Source: Bacillus sp. NTK034 (GTDB taxonomy: Bacteria > Bacillota > Bacilli > Bacillales > Cytobacillaceae). Taken from it: 64,000 nt of DNA. The notes below the pieces were generated by a model. It saw only the letters and a list, made by a program, of their open reading frames with translations, did not search any database and was not told where the DNA came from. Shown piece after piece: positions 45,445-53,674 of the stretch. The stretch lies in contig NZ_JAFKOJ010000007.1 of NCBI RefSeq assembly GCF_017303275.1, positions 1 to 64,000 on the forward strand. The letters run 5' to 3'. How positions within the stretch are numbered: the first letter of the stretch is position 1; each line of letters opens with the position of its first letter. The position numbers and the translations under genes were made by a program.

Positions 45445-46582
45445 CCTTACCGCACAATTAGATATTAATGATCCGCTCATGAAAGGCAGGCTAACTTCTT
45501 CCCCAAAGAAGTTAGCTGAATTGCCTTTAGCTACAAACAATCCATACGATCCTGAAACAAGCCCAAGTGATATTCTTAAATATCTTCCTCCTGATGGATC
45601 GATGTTTGGATTATATGCCGATCCTTATGCAACAATGGTGTTTTACCAACCGAGGGAAGGGAACCATAGCGGAAAGTATTGGCTTAATGAGCGAATGGAG
45701 AAGCATTCATTTACTGACAAAGAGCTAAATTTAATTGACTTCTTGTCCACAAATAGAATCGCTACCCGGAATCAGATTCAACGAGTGGTCTTTGAGCATG
45801 AAGACAGTGACCTAAAGATTAGGGATTTTATCAAGAAGTGCAGAAAAAGGGGAATCATTACTGCCTTTTCATGGGTTACTCCATGCAATAACGGTAAAAA
45901 GAAGCCTTTAATTTATGGACTCACTAGAATTGGAGCCGCTGCCGCTCAAGTCCTGTTCCAAAGAGAAGTACCAAAAGAATTCATTTTCCAACCAGTCGTC
46001 TTCAATCACTCAAGAGGTCCTAAAATGTCGGGATTCTTTCATGATTTGGTCAGTAATGAATTATTCTCTGAATTTAAGAGACTCGATCGTGTCATTTCTT
46101 GGGAGCGCAAGCCATCTATCCGCTTAAAGGATGGAACTACCCATAAACCAGGTATAGCAACTGAACTAATCAAAGATAAGGGTCAATTCCTTACGTTCTG
46201 GGTTGAAATATTCCGAATTACACCTGATTGGATTGAACATGTGACCAGCCGCTTTCAAAAGACTCAGCTTGCATTTGAGAAACTACCCTTACAAGAACAG
46301 CCGAAGAGGGTTATTGTCATATTAGACAGTGATTCAAGGATTCCCTACATTGCCCGGCTCGCAGAAGAACATATGCCTTCCGTTGAAGTGCGATATACAA
46401 CTGATGAAAGACTACTAATGGGAATTGGAGTAGATAGTTTCCTTTTATACGACCACCAAACAAATCAAATGAAACGGTCACCCATTAACTTTTTATCAGA
46501 TGATTATGCAGGTATGTCTGCTACAGAGTTCTTCGCATCACAGACTTTTGAAATAGAGGATGAGGATGAATTTGAGGAATAA
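45434..46582 (+). CDS. replication-relaxation family protein 2
   Basis: The ATG at 45434 overlaps the stop of the S1-domain gene and has CGGAG upstream; 382 residues. After a disordered start comes a winged-helix region (LNLIDFLSTNRIATRNQIQRVVF, then YGLTRIGAAAAQ) and a nuclease-like core (SWERKPSIRLKDGTTHKPGIATEL). It is the same architecture as the protein at 40170-41477 but clearly diverged, so two family members serve one transfer locus. The acidic C-terminus overlaps the following gene's leader. Confidence 0.65.
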   Translation: MADNLTAQLDINDPLMKGRLTSSPKKLAELPLATNNPYDPETSPSDILKYLPPDGSMFGLYADPYATMVFYQPREGNHSGKYWLNERMEKHSFTDKELNLIDFLSTNRIATRNQIQRVVFEHEDSDLKIRDFIKKCRKRGIITAFSWVTPCNNGKKKPLIYGLTRIGAAAAQVLFQREVPKEFIFQPVVFNHSRGPKMSGFFHDLVSNELFSEFKRLDRVISWERKPSIRLKDGTTHKPGIATELIKDKGQFLTFWVEIFRITPDWIEHVTSRFQKTQLAFEKLPLQEQPKRVIVILDSDSRIPYIARLAEEHMPSVEVRYTTDERLLMGIGVDSFLLYDHQTNQMKRSPINFLSDDYAGMSATEFFASQTFEIEDEDEFEE

Positions 46583-46586
46583 AACC

Positions 46587-47048
46587 GTGATAAATAACGA
46601 GATTATGGAGTTGGGGAAGGAATTTTGGGGATTATTGTCCTTTGAAACCAACCTAACGGGCCTTTATGAATATTTAGAATTAAACAAGTTCGGTGTTGCC
46701 CTGACCACATTAGCTAATTGGATTGTGTTTCCTGAGTTAATGCCACCTGATATTAGAAATTCGATTCGCTTAAAAATCATTGCAAGATACCAAACAGAAG
46801 AGTATAAAACCATTCCTTACGTTCTTATGACGAAAGAGCAAACTGAGGTTTACGAACATACCTTAGAGCTCCTAAACTTTAAATATAACAACGTCACGGC
46901 CTCTCCAGGCGCCTATAAAAGGATATATTCCATGCGAAAGGAATCATTTGAAGCGGTCCTTCATCAATTTATAAAATACAGATACTTAGATAAGGAAAGT
47001 ATGTTTAAGTATTATGACTATTATTTAGAAACACAGGAGGGGAAATAG
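46587..47048 (+). CDS. hypothetical helical protein
   Basis: The GTG at 46587, five bases after the upstream stop and with TTGAGGA at eight bases spacing, is preferred to an ATG inside the preceding gene. The 153-residue protein is helical with several aromatic residues (NLTGLYEYLELNKFGVALTT) and no known motif. Operon member between the replication-relaxation protein and a DUF1292-like protein. Confidence 0.6.
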   Translation: MINNEIMELGKEFWGLLSFETNLTGLYEYLELNKFGVALTTLANWIVFPELMPPDIRNSIRLKIIARYQTEEYKTIPYVLMTKEQTEVYEHTLELLNFKYNNVTASPGAYKRIYSMRKESFEAVLHQFIKYRYLDKESMFKYYDYYLETQEGK

Positions 47049-47049
47049 A

Positions 47050-47289
47050 GTGATTCAGCCTATAGGAATGGTGTTAGTGAATGAAGAAGGTGAAACTCAT
47101 GATGATGTTTCCCTCATTAAGCTTATCGATGTTAATTCAAAAAGATTTGCTGTTCTTCAGGATGATGAGGGGATTTCGTTCGCCCAACTTACCATAGACA
47201 ATACTGGCCATACCGGCTTTACTGATATAACCGATGAAGAAGAATTTAAAGTGGTTGAGAGGATCTATCGGAAATCACCTAATGAGTAG
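47050..47289 (+). CDS. small DUF1292-like protein
   Basis: A 79-residue acidic protein; GTG start with AGGAGGGGAAATAGA upstream, directly after the previous stop. The alternating strand pattern and the DEEEFKVVERIYR ending are reminiscent of the DUF1292/YrzB family, whose function is unknown. Weak family match from memory. Last gene before a terminator. Confidence 0.55.
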   Translation: MIQPIGMVLVNEEGETHDDVSLIKLIDVNSKRFAVLQDDEGISFAQLTIDNTGHTGFTDITDEEEFKVVERIYRKSPNE

Positions 47290-47309
47290 TCCTCTATTGA
47301 TATATAAAT

Positions 47310-47349
47310 AAAGAACTTTCACCCTACAAAGGATTGAAAGTTCTTTTTA
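47310..47349 (+). terminator. operon terminator
   Basis: AAGAACTTTC (47311-47320) pairs with GAAAGTTCTT (47336-47345) before T5. Ends the operon containing the coupling-ATPase and S1-domain genes. Confidence 0.85.
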
Positions 47350-47354
47350 TTTGG

Positions 47355-47384
47355 TTGCTAGACTTCTAAATTTCGTGGTAATAT
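47355..47384 (+). promoter_or_regulatory. promoter before the 27-aa frame
   Basis: TTGCTA (47355-47360), 18 bases, TAATAT (47379-47384); moderate match. It would transcribe the long hairpin K and then the second DNA-processing operon. Confidence 0.45.
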
Positions 47385-47453
47385 AAGGTATATTATTTAA
47401 CTTTAACCATTTCACATCCCCTCTATGCAGAAGGGACACTTTGTAACAAGAAA

Positions 47454-47522
47454 GCGCTCTAAGAGTGAACGAATGTATTCTTATGAATACAAATTGATTC
47501 GTTTCTCTTAGAGGGCTTTTTT
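47454..47522 (+). terminator. long leader hairpin K
   Basis: GCTCTAAGAG with CTCTTAGAGGGC, an inner GAACGAAT with ATTCGTT and GTATTC with GAATAC stack into one hairpin of about 60 bases ending in T6. It lies in the 5' leader of the next operon, placed like the AAGMA attenuators but without that loop. Confidence 0.75.
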
Positions 47523-47564
47523 GTATTTTAAAGCACCTAAAACTTTTTTAAGGAGGAGTAATTG

Positions 47565-47648
47565 ATGAACACACACATTTTTAACAAGAAAGTTGAGTTT
47601 ATGGAGGGAATAGGGAAATTTCACAAGTCCCGCTTCCGCTCTTACTAA
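47565..47648 (+). CDS. 27-residue leader peptide candidate
   Basis: The frame starts MNTHIFNKKVEF and ends in a basic HKSRFRSY. It has one of the best ribosome-binding sites in the window (TTAAGGAGGAGTAATTG) and lies 15 bases before the next gene. Either a small protein or a leader peptide that couples translation of the downstream gene, whose own ribosome-binding site is weak. Confidence 0.5.
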   Translation: MNTHIFNKKVEFMEGIGKFHKSRFRSY

Positions 47649-47663
47649 GGGTTGGTGATCTAG

Positions 47664-48116
47664 ATGGACCTGCTGCGCATGATGACCGTTTGGGACTCAG
47701 CAGCCAGTGACTTGGACACTAACAGTGTTGTAACAGGAAAAGGAGTATCAAGTGTGCGTGTGAGTGAAGGAGCTTTTGGACGTATTATTACTGTCCTCAC
47801 TTCTCAACTTACATTAGACGAAGTAAGTTCGCAGTTTGTTCAAATCAAACGAGCGGGTTGCATTCGTTGTCGCAGCTTGAAGCTCTTTTTTAATGGGAAA
47901 ATTCCAGAGAAACTTCTTCTTGAGAAAGGCCTTCATAAAAAGGGGCCTCTGTGGAAGTTACCGCACAATGAGATCAGTATATTAGCTGTTCCATTTGGTG
48001 CAAATGAATGGTGTTTCATGATAGAGAAACGAACAGGGCACGGAGTTCCAACTCATGCTCTATCGTATCTTCCCTATTATGACTATCAATTACAATTGGA
48101 GGTAGAAATCGGATGA
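47664..48116 (+). CDS. hypothetical 150-aa protein
   Basis: A soluble mixed alpha/beta protein containing CIRCRSLKLFF and a C-terminal YLPYYDYQLQLEVEIG. The ATG follows GGTTGGTGATCTAG, a weak ribosome-binding site, so it may depend on translation of the 27-residue frame. Its stop overlaps the NYN gene start. Not recognised. Confidence 0.55.
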   Translation: MDLLRMMTVWDSAASDLDTNSVVTGKGVSSVRVSEGAFGRIITVLTSQLTLDEVSSQFVQIKRAGCIRCRSLKLFFNGKIPEKLLLEKGLHKKGPLWKLPHNEISILAVPFGANEWCFMIEKRTGHGVPTHALSYLPYYDYQLQLEVEIG

Positions 48117-48697
48117 CTAAAAAAACAGCCGTACTTATTGATGAAATGAATGCAATGGCACAACTTCATAAATTAGGAATTAAAGGAATCAAACCTTGGA
48201 ATTCTCTTTACAAAACGATTGAAACATTTTTTATTAATAGCTCACTCCCAGCTGAGTATCACTTTTATGGCGCTAATGTTCCTAAGAAATTAGAGCCTCA
48301 AAGATACGAACTAAGAGAGAAATTTTTTAGAGCCCTTATTCGTGATGGAATTAGTGTTCATAAAGGTTTCGTGGTGCAAGACCATGAAAAGAAGTTTATT
48401 TCAAAAGGGGTGGATGTCCTCCTTTCGCTAGATTTAGTAGATCTATCATTAGAAGGTTATGATGAAATCTACGTTTTTTCAGCGGATGGGGATATCGTAC
48501 CTGCTATTCAACGCGCGAGAGAGAATGGCACGATTGTAAAAGCAATTGTCTCTTTTGATACACCAGCAAAGCATATGGTAGAAGCAGTAGATGAAGTCAT
48601 TCGCCTTAGTGATGTTCTTAAAAAGATTCCTTCCAATCATATTTTGAGACAGGAAAGAACAAATACAAGAACATTTAAAAAGGAGAGTGTTGCATAA
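48113..48697 (+). CDS. NYN-domain (PIN-like) ribonuclease candidate
   Basis: A 194-residue protein of the NYN/LabA (DUF88) group. VLIDEMNAM near residue 8 carries the first acidic site, KGVDVLLSLDLVDLS near 96-110 the second and YVFSADGDIVPAIQRARE near 121-138 the third. That is the expected Asp constellation for a metal-dependent RNase. Overlaps both neighbours by ATGA-type junctions. Such proteins process or degrade RNA; the target here is unknown. Confidence 0.8.
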   Translation: MTKKTAVLIDEMNAMAQLHKLGIKGIKPWNSLYKTIETFFINSSLPAEYHFYGANVPKKLEPQRYELREKFFRALIRDGISVHKGFVVQDHEKKFISKGVDVLLSLDLVDLSLEGYDEIYVFSADGDIVPAIQRARENGTIVKAIVSFDTPAKHMVEAVDEVIRLSDVLKKIPSNHILRQERTNTRTFKKESVA

Positions 48698-49557
48698 TGG
48701 CGGCTACAACACCTAAATGGGCAATGGAAAAAGGGAAAAAAATCATTGAAGAGGCCAAAATTCGTTATGAACAGGCAAAAAAACAAATTCCAGCTGAATA
48801 TCATGAATTTGTTGTGTTGTTGCCTCAAAATGTAAAAGTTAGTCAGACCCAGGTAGACATTGATTCTCATGCATCTGAGCTTGGTTTCTTTGCTACTAAG
48901 AACGGTACATATGTATCGGTTTCTTATCCATACATGGCAGTCAACGGCCGGGTTAAGATGGCTAGGGATGACCATCGTAAGGCTGGCAAACTTCTGCATT
49001 TTAACGAGCCTGCTATTAGTAATAACGGAAAAAGCTTAAGCGTTACTATTGAATCGGAATTACTTGGTAAGGCTACTGGTAGTTCGTTAGTTCCTTTAGG
49101 AGAAAATGCCAGTGGGGCAGAACGAGATAATCCGCTCGAGGTGGCTGAAACCAGTGCAATTGGCCGGGCATTAGGCTTTTTAGGTTATGGGCTTATCGGG
49201 ACAGGTATTGCATCGGCAGAAGAAATGGACGGTGCGGAAGGTGAAGAAGAGGATCAATCCCCTGAAAAGCCTACTGGTGATAACCATAACAATTCGAGTG
49301 GTAATAATAATTCTCCATCTGTTTTTCGGATCAAGGTCCTTGATTTGCCGAAATTCAACCGAGATGGCAGCTGCATATTCCATGCTTTGACCCATAAACG
49401 ACAAGAGGTTGAGGTAGTGGTACCAAAGCAACATAAAGCTTACATGGACCACTTAGGTGTCGATCAGATCATAAATGTAACCGGCTGGCTGAATAACGAC
49501 CGGATACGTGTAGACGCATCAAAGGCACCTGTCATTGAGGGTTCAGGAGCAGCTTAA
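48697..49557 (+). CDS. ssDNA-annealing-like protein with OB-like C-terminal domain
   Basis: A 286-residue protein. The segment NPLEVAETSAIGRALGFLGYG near 148-168 resembles a motif I associate with phage single-strand annealing or ssDNA-binding proteins. An acidic linker with Asn/Ser repeats follows, and the C-terminal part (FRIKVLDLPKFN to INVTGWLNNDRIRVD) is beta-rich and OB-like. It probably handles single-stranded DNA during transfer or replication. The start overlaps the NYN gene; AAAAAGGAGAGTG precedes it. Family assignment is tentative. Confidence 0.55.
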   Translation: MAATTPKWAMEKGKKIIEEAKIRYEQAKKQIPAEYHEFVVLLPQNVKVSQTQVDIDSHASELGFFATKNGTYVSVSYPYMAVNGRVKMARDDHRKAGKLLHFNEPAISNNGKSLSVTIESELLGKATGSSLVPLGENASGAERDNPLEVAETSAIGRALGFLGYGLIGTGIASAEEMDGAEGEEEDQSPEKPTGDNHNNSSGNNNSPSVFRIKVLDLPKFNRDGSCIFHALTHKRQEVEVVVPKQHKAYMDHLGVDQIINVTGWLNNDRIRVDASKAPVIEGSGAA

Positions 49558-49572
49558 TATTCATTATTGAAG

Positions 49573-49604
49573 AGGAGTCAGTACATAGGTACTGGCTCTT
49601 TTCT
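49573..49604 (+). terminator. terminator before the MoxR gene
   Basis: GAGTCAGTAC (49575-49584) pairs with GTACTGGCTC (49589-49598) before TTTT. Lies between the annealing-like gene and the AAA+ gene; partial readthrough is likely. Confidence 0.75.
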
Positions 49605-49648
49605 GTTTTTTAAGATAGTCCAAATTACTTTTTAAGGAGAGATTTAAA

Positions 49649-51106
49649 ATGGCAAAAGCAGTTTTTAAAAGAATGAAATTACCAGAAGCAACTATTCAGA
49701 TGGTAGGGGAGAAGGTTCCTGAGACCGTTGAAAGAATCGAAAGCTTAAATAGTCCCAAAGCTCAGCAGGTCTATCGGGTGAAATTTAAAGACTTGGAACC
49801 TCATGCCTTTATCGTTTCAGATGAAGCAGAGAAAGGTAAGGCTAAGTTCTATCACTATTGTGAGAAAAACGAAAAGAATAGCCAATGTACCCATTTAGTA
49901 CTCGGCGCCGCTATAGCAGAAAAAGTAGGATTTCAGGTAGAGAAGGCTTCATTTGGTTTTGATATTGCCGGGATAGAAGCATTGCCTTTTCCCAAAGAGG
50001 ATAAGGAATACTCTAGCATGAATAGTCTTTTTGAATTGCTAGAGCCGGTAGAAGAAGAACCAAGTACTTCTTCTACCGCTCCTGCAGCGGCTATTCCAGC
50101 ATCCCCCTCAATTCCAGCACCCGTTTTAAAAAGGAACTGGAAAGCGGGTTGGAACGAAATCCAGGAGCATCTTCAAAATGAAGGCCTATCTACCAGAATG
50201 ATCTCCAAGCTACAAGCCAGGAGAGCTGAGATTCATACTACAGTTGGACTTAGACCAATGACAATTGAGCCTCAAAAACCTAATTTTCCATATCAGGGAG
50301 AGATGTTGGCCCGCTCATTACGACACATCTTAAAAGGCAAAGACCTTTTGCTGATAGGAAATAAAGGGAGCGGTAAAGATACTTTAATCAACACGATCTC
50401 TTGGATCCTTGGTTTACCAATGACTGTTTATGTTGGGAACAAAGATGAAACTAAAGAAAGTTTAGTTGGGGAACCGGCCTTTAAGAATGGAGAATCAACA
50501 TTCGACCCTTCTGAGTTTGCAAAGGTGATTGAATATGGTGGCATTGTCAACATGGCCGAAATCAATATGCTTGTTGGGGATGTTACCTCGATCCTTCATT
50601 CCGTTGCAGATGAAAACAGAGTGTTAGCTACTCCCATAGGATCCATTCACCGTCATGATCATTCCGTCATTGTCGGAAGTATGAACGTGGGTGAAGGCTA
50701 TCAAGGAGTGAAGGAGCTAAACGATGCGCTAAAAGACCGTTTTGCAATCCTTCGACTTCCTTATACATCGGATTTCAAGCAGTTAATCGAGAAGAAAACC
50801 GGTTTGGATGACTCCTATGCTCTGATGTTTCTTGAAAAAGTGAAAAACGCTATAAGCAAACTAATTTCAGAGGAGTCTCAAGGACATGCTGCTGACACCT
50901 TACGTGGCTATATCGATGCTGCGGAATATTTTTGTGATTATGGAGTAACTAATGACACAAAAACTGAGGTAATCGAGGACTATATTATCAACAAAATCGA
51001 GGACCTTGATGAGTACATGTCTGCTAGAGATATGATTCGGACTGAAGCCTGGAAAGACTTCCCGACATCGAAAGAGGAAGAAGAATATATGAAGGGGGCT
51101 ATGTAG
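49649..51106 (+). CDS. MoxR-type AAA+ ATPase
   Basis: A 485-residue protein. An N-terminal region carries a SWIM-like zinc pattern (HYCEKNEKNSQCTHL near 71-85), followed by a Pro/Ala/Ser linker (about 130-150). The AAA+ core has Walker A LLIGNKGSGKDT near 232, Walker B VNMAEINML near 297 and a sensor-1/arginine-finger region (VGSMNVGEG, LKDRFAILRLPY). MoxR ATPases remodel protein complexes together with vWA partners, and the next gene encodes one, starting directly after this stop. ATG with TTTTTAAGGAGAG upstream. Confidence 0.85.
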   Translation: MAKAVFKRMKLPEATIQMVGEKVPETVERIESLNSPKAQQVYRVKFKDLEPHAFIVSDEAEKGKAKFYHYCEKNEKNSQCTHLVLGAAIAEKVGFQVEKASFGFDIAGIEALPFPKEDKEYSSMNSLFELLEPVEEEPSTSSTAPAAAIPASPSIPAPVLKRNWKAGWNEIQEHLQNEGLSTRMISKLQARRAEIHTTVGLRPMTIEPQKPNFPYQGEMLARSLRHILKGKDLLLIGNKGSGKDTLINTISWILGLPMTVYVGNKDETKESLVGEPAFKNGESTFDPSEFAKVIEYGGIVNMAEINMLVGDVTSILHSVADENRVLATPIGSIHRHDHSVIVGSMNVGEGYQGVKELNDALKDRFAILRLPYTSDFKQLIEKKTGLDDSYALMFLEKVKNAISKLISEESQGHAADTLRGYIDAAEYFCDYGVTNDTKTEVIEDYIINKIEDLDEYMSARDMIRTEAWKDFPTSKEEEEYMKGAM

Positions 51107-53023
51107 ATGACTACCGCTCTTTCATTACGCCAGGAAAAGGTTAAGCAAAGAGAAGGAGTGCGTTTAAAACGCACTCTTCGTTCTTTATTTGGAGGCAAAG
51201 ATTTTGGCTTTCTTTGGACTGATGATTCAACCTCATATACAGATGGAGAAACCATTTGGGTAAAGTATGAAGTTCAAACGGAACATCATCGACTCTTTTC
51301 TCCTGAAGAATGCCGTATTCTACGAAAGGGACATGGTCTCCATGAAAGAGGTCATATTGAGTTTGATTACCTTCCGGATTATGTTCAATGGCAGGTAGAC
51401 AACCATTCTATAAGGCTTGAGGACTGGAAAGACTTTTCAAATCCCAAGTATCCCAGTCAATGGCTTCAATTCTTTGGAAACATGAGCATGGACGGAAGGA
51501 TGGAAAACTTTGTGGTTCTTAAATTCCCTACTTATAAAGATTATGTAGATTTTACAAATTATGAGTGGAGATTTGGAATCCGGGAGGAAGGTATAGGAGA
51601 AAATCCTATCCAGGACTTCCAAGATTGTTATTCTTCCAGAGTATTAGGGATGAACGATTTAGAGGGTTGGCTGCCAGAAGCGGTTGAACTGGTCAACACC
51701 GTCCAGGAGAAAATTGAGGAATTACGGTTTGCTCCCTCCACCAAGGAATGCTTAGAGCTAGTTTCCTCCATCATGAAGGAGGTTTGGCCAACTTTAGCCG
51801 AGTGGATGGAGTTAAATGATATGGAAATGGACCAACCGCCTGCAGATTACCAATCTGATTCACACGAGGATGGACAGCAGTGGGGGGATTCAAAAGAAAC
51901 GAGAGAAAATGCTCAGAGTATCCTTGTTCAAGTCGAGATAGCAAAAGAAGACTCTGCTAGTGAACAAGAGAGTTCAACTGAAAAAAACACCACTGGCTCA
52001 ATGAATGAATCCGAAGGCAAAGAACCAGAGAAAACTGACGAAAGTGACAAAGAGAAGCCATCTAAGCCTGATTTTTCTCATATCATCCGGATAGAAGAAA
52101 AGCAGCAGGAAAAAGACTTTAAAGAAGCTGATGAATTAGTAAGTGACTTTGAAGAAAAGAAAATTGAGGTATCCATTGAGATTCCAGAAAAGAAAACACG
52201 TCTTAACGAAGAGATCGTTGTGAAAGCGTACCACCGCGAAAACGCAAACGAATACGCCAAACTGCGTGAAGAAATAAAACGCTTCATTAAACCTACTTCA
52301 AAGGCTCTCAGAGAGCTTCTGGAAGGTGAGAAGGACCAAGTGAGGAAGAATGTCCGCAGTGGCCGCTTCATGCCAAATAAAGCCTGGAAAGCGGTCCATT
52401 GTAGTGACTCGAATGTCTTTCAGAAATACAAAGCAGGCACACCAAAGGGAAATGCTTTTGTTTCTTTATTAGGAGATATTAGTGGATCGACTTGGTGCTT
52501 GCTACCTGGTGGTATTCCCGTTTATCAGGAGATTCAGAAAGCCATGCTGCTTCTTTTAGAATCATGTGTGGAGGCAGGCATCCCTACAACAGCTCATGCG
52601 TTTACGGAAGATGATGAAACCATTATCTATCCTATTAAGCCAAATCCACACCGCTATGGTGAGGAAGAAAAGAGTTACTTAGGGGCAATAAAGCCGGAAT
52701 TGGGGAATCGTGACACATTAGCTTTACAGTGGTCTCTTGATCAGCTAATAAAGCGTCCAGAGGATATCCGATTAGCCATTATCCTATCTGATGGTCTTCC
52801 TGTTTTTGAACATGGAGAAGGTCCTGAGACTATACGAAATATGGTGGAGAAGGCAGAGAAACAGGGAATTGATGTTCTATGTCTATTTGTAGGAGAACCA
52901 AGTCCCCATACTATTCAAACTGTTCGAGACATGTATCCTGGCCGCGCTATTTTTTCGGAACAGAACATTGCTCGGGAACTGCAGAAACAAGTAAAAAGAA
53001 TTATTCGGCAACGCCGGAAGTAA
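51107..53023 (+). CDS. vWA-domain protein with N-terminal HExxH motif (CobT-like)
   Basis: A 638-residue partner of the MoxR ATPase. HERGH at 79-83 followed by NMSMDGRMEN at 125-134 resembles a zincin-type metallopeptidase site. A highly charged, probably disordered region spans about 240-400. The C-terminal vWA domain has a MIDAS-like GDISGSTW near residue 456 and an ILSDGLP strand near 562. The arrangement is CobT/phage-vWA-like. The pair could act as a chaperone or conditional protease on a plasmid protein; no substrate is visible. Confidence 0.8.
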   Translation: MTTALSLRQEKVKQREGVRLKRTLRSLFGGKDFGFLWTDDSTSYTDGETIWVKYEVQTEHHRLFSPEECRILRKGHGLHERGHIEFDYLPDYVQWQVDNHSIRLEDWKDFSNPKYPSQWLQFFGNMSMDGRMENFVVLKFPTYKDYVDFTNYEWRFGIREEGIGENPIQDFQDCYSSRVLGMNDLEGWLPEAVELVNTVQEKIEELRFAPSTKECLELVSSIMKEVWPTLAEWMELNDMEMDQPPADYQSDSHEDGQQWGDSKETRENAQSILVQVEIAKEDSASEQESSTEKNTTGSMNESEGKEPEKTDESDKEKPSKPDFSHIIRIEEKQQEKDFKEADELVSDFEEKKIEVSIEIPEKKTRLNEEIVVKAYHRENANEYAKLREEIKRFIKPTSKALRELLEGEKDQVRKNVRSGRFMPNKAWKAVHCSDSNVFQKYKAGTPKGNAFVSLLGDISGSTWCLLPGGIPVYQEIQKAMLLLLESCVEAGIPTTAHAFTEDDETIIYPIKPNPHRYGEEEKSYLGAIKPELGNRDTLALQWSLDQLIKRPEDIRLAIILSDGLPVFEHGEGPETIRNMVEKAEKQGIDVLCLFVGEPSPHTIQTVRDMYPGRAIFSEQNIARELQKQVKRIIRQRRK

Positions 53024-53031
53024 AAACCTTG

Positions 53032-53054
53032 ACCGTCCATTAGGGCGGTTTTTT
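53032..53054 (+). terminator. terminator after the vWA gene
   Basis: ACCGTCC and GGGCGGT stem with a short ATTA loop, followed by T6. The next gene's ribosome-binding site lies 25 bases further on. Confidence 0.8.
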
Positions 53055-53088
53055 AATAGGTTAAAAATTTTTTAAGGAGGGTTTTCAG

Positions 53089-53559
53089 ATGTTAAGCAGC
53101 TTCAATACTAGCAATCTAATTGGGGAATCAGTTAACCAAAATGGAATGTTTTTTACACCATTCAAAGACAGAAAGGTTGTACCACAGCAGATGGTAGACG
53201 TGTATAGGAATTTACACACGAACAATGGATATAGCATCCGCTGTTCTAAATCTGGACTGGTTCTCTCACACTGCAGCACGGTTATGCTCCGGAATGTTCG
53301 ATTCATCGTTTCCGAGAGCGGGAGACAAAAGACTATTCAGGAGAAGCGGAAAAGAGTGCATGCCTATATTAGAGGAGAATTGGTCGGCATAAATGAGTTA
53401 GTACCGGGCGATTTTCTCCAAGTGCATTACAACCCTTACCATACGCCGCTATTTACTCTAGCAGGAGCCAATAAGCCTGTACTTGGGGCAGAAGAAGTGA
53501 TTTGCTGTGGGAAGTACGCTTATGTGAAGCAGCAAAATCAGATGAGACTATTCGAATAA
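53089..53559 (+). CDS. hypothetical 156-aa protein
   Basis: A soluble protein with a basic middle (SGRQKKTIQEKRKR-like region near 82-95) and beta-rich C-terminal part containing GDFLQVHYNPYHTPLF. The ATG has TAAGGAGGGTTTTCAG upstream, strong. Six scattered cysteines. Co-directional with the vWA gene and the PAPS-reductase-like gene. Not recognised. Confidence 0.55.
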   Translation: MLSSFNTSNLIGESVNQNGMFFTPFKDRKVVPQQMVDVYRNLHTNNGYSIRCSKSGLVLSHCSTVMLRNVRFIVSESGRQKTIQEKRKRVHAYIRGELVGINELVPGDFLQVHYNPYHTPLFTLAGANKPVLGAEEVICCGKYAYVKQQNQMRLFE

Positions 53560-53674
53560 TAGAAAACTCTAAAATAGTTATCTACTTAATAAAATCACAA
53601 TTCGGAAAATTAACCTTAATTTCTTATATATGGATAAGGACAAATTTGATACCTTTTTAAGGAGGAATATAAAT

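Noticed and set aside
53032..53054. Ninth AAGMA leader before the gene at 53089
   Set aside because: A GGAAG occurs upstream but no paired mini-hairpin with an AAGMA loop forms; it is a plain terminator.
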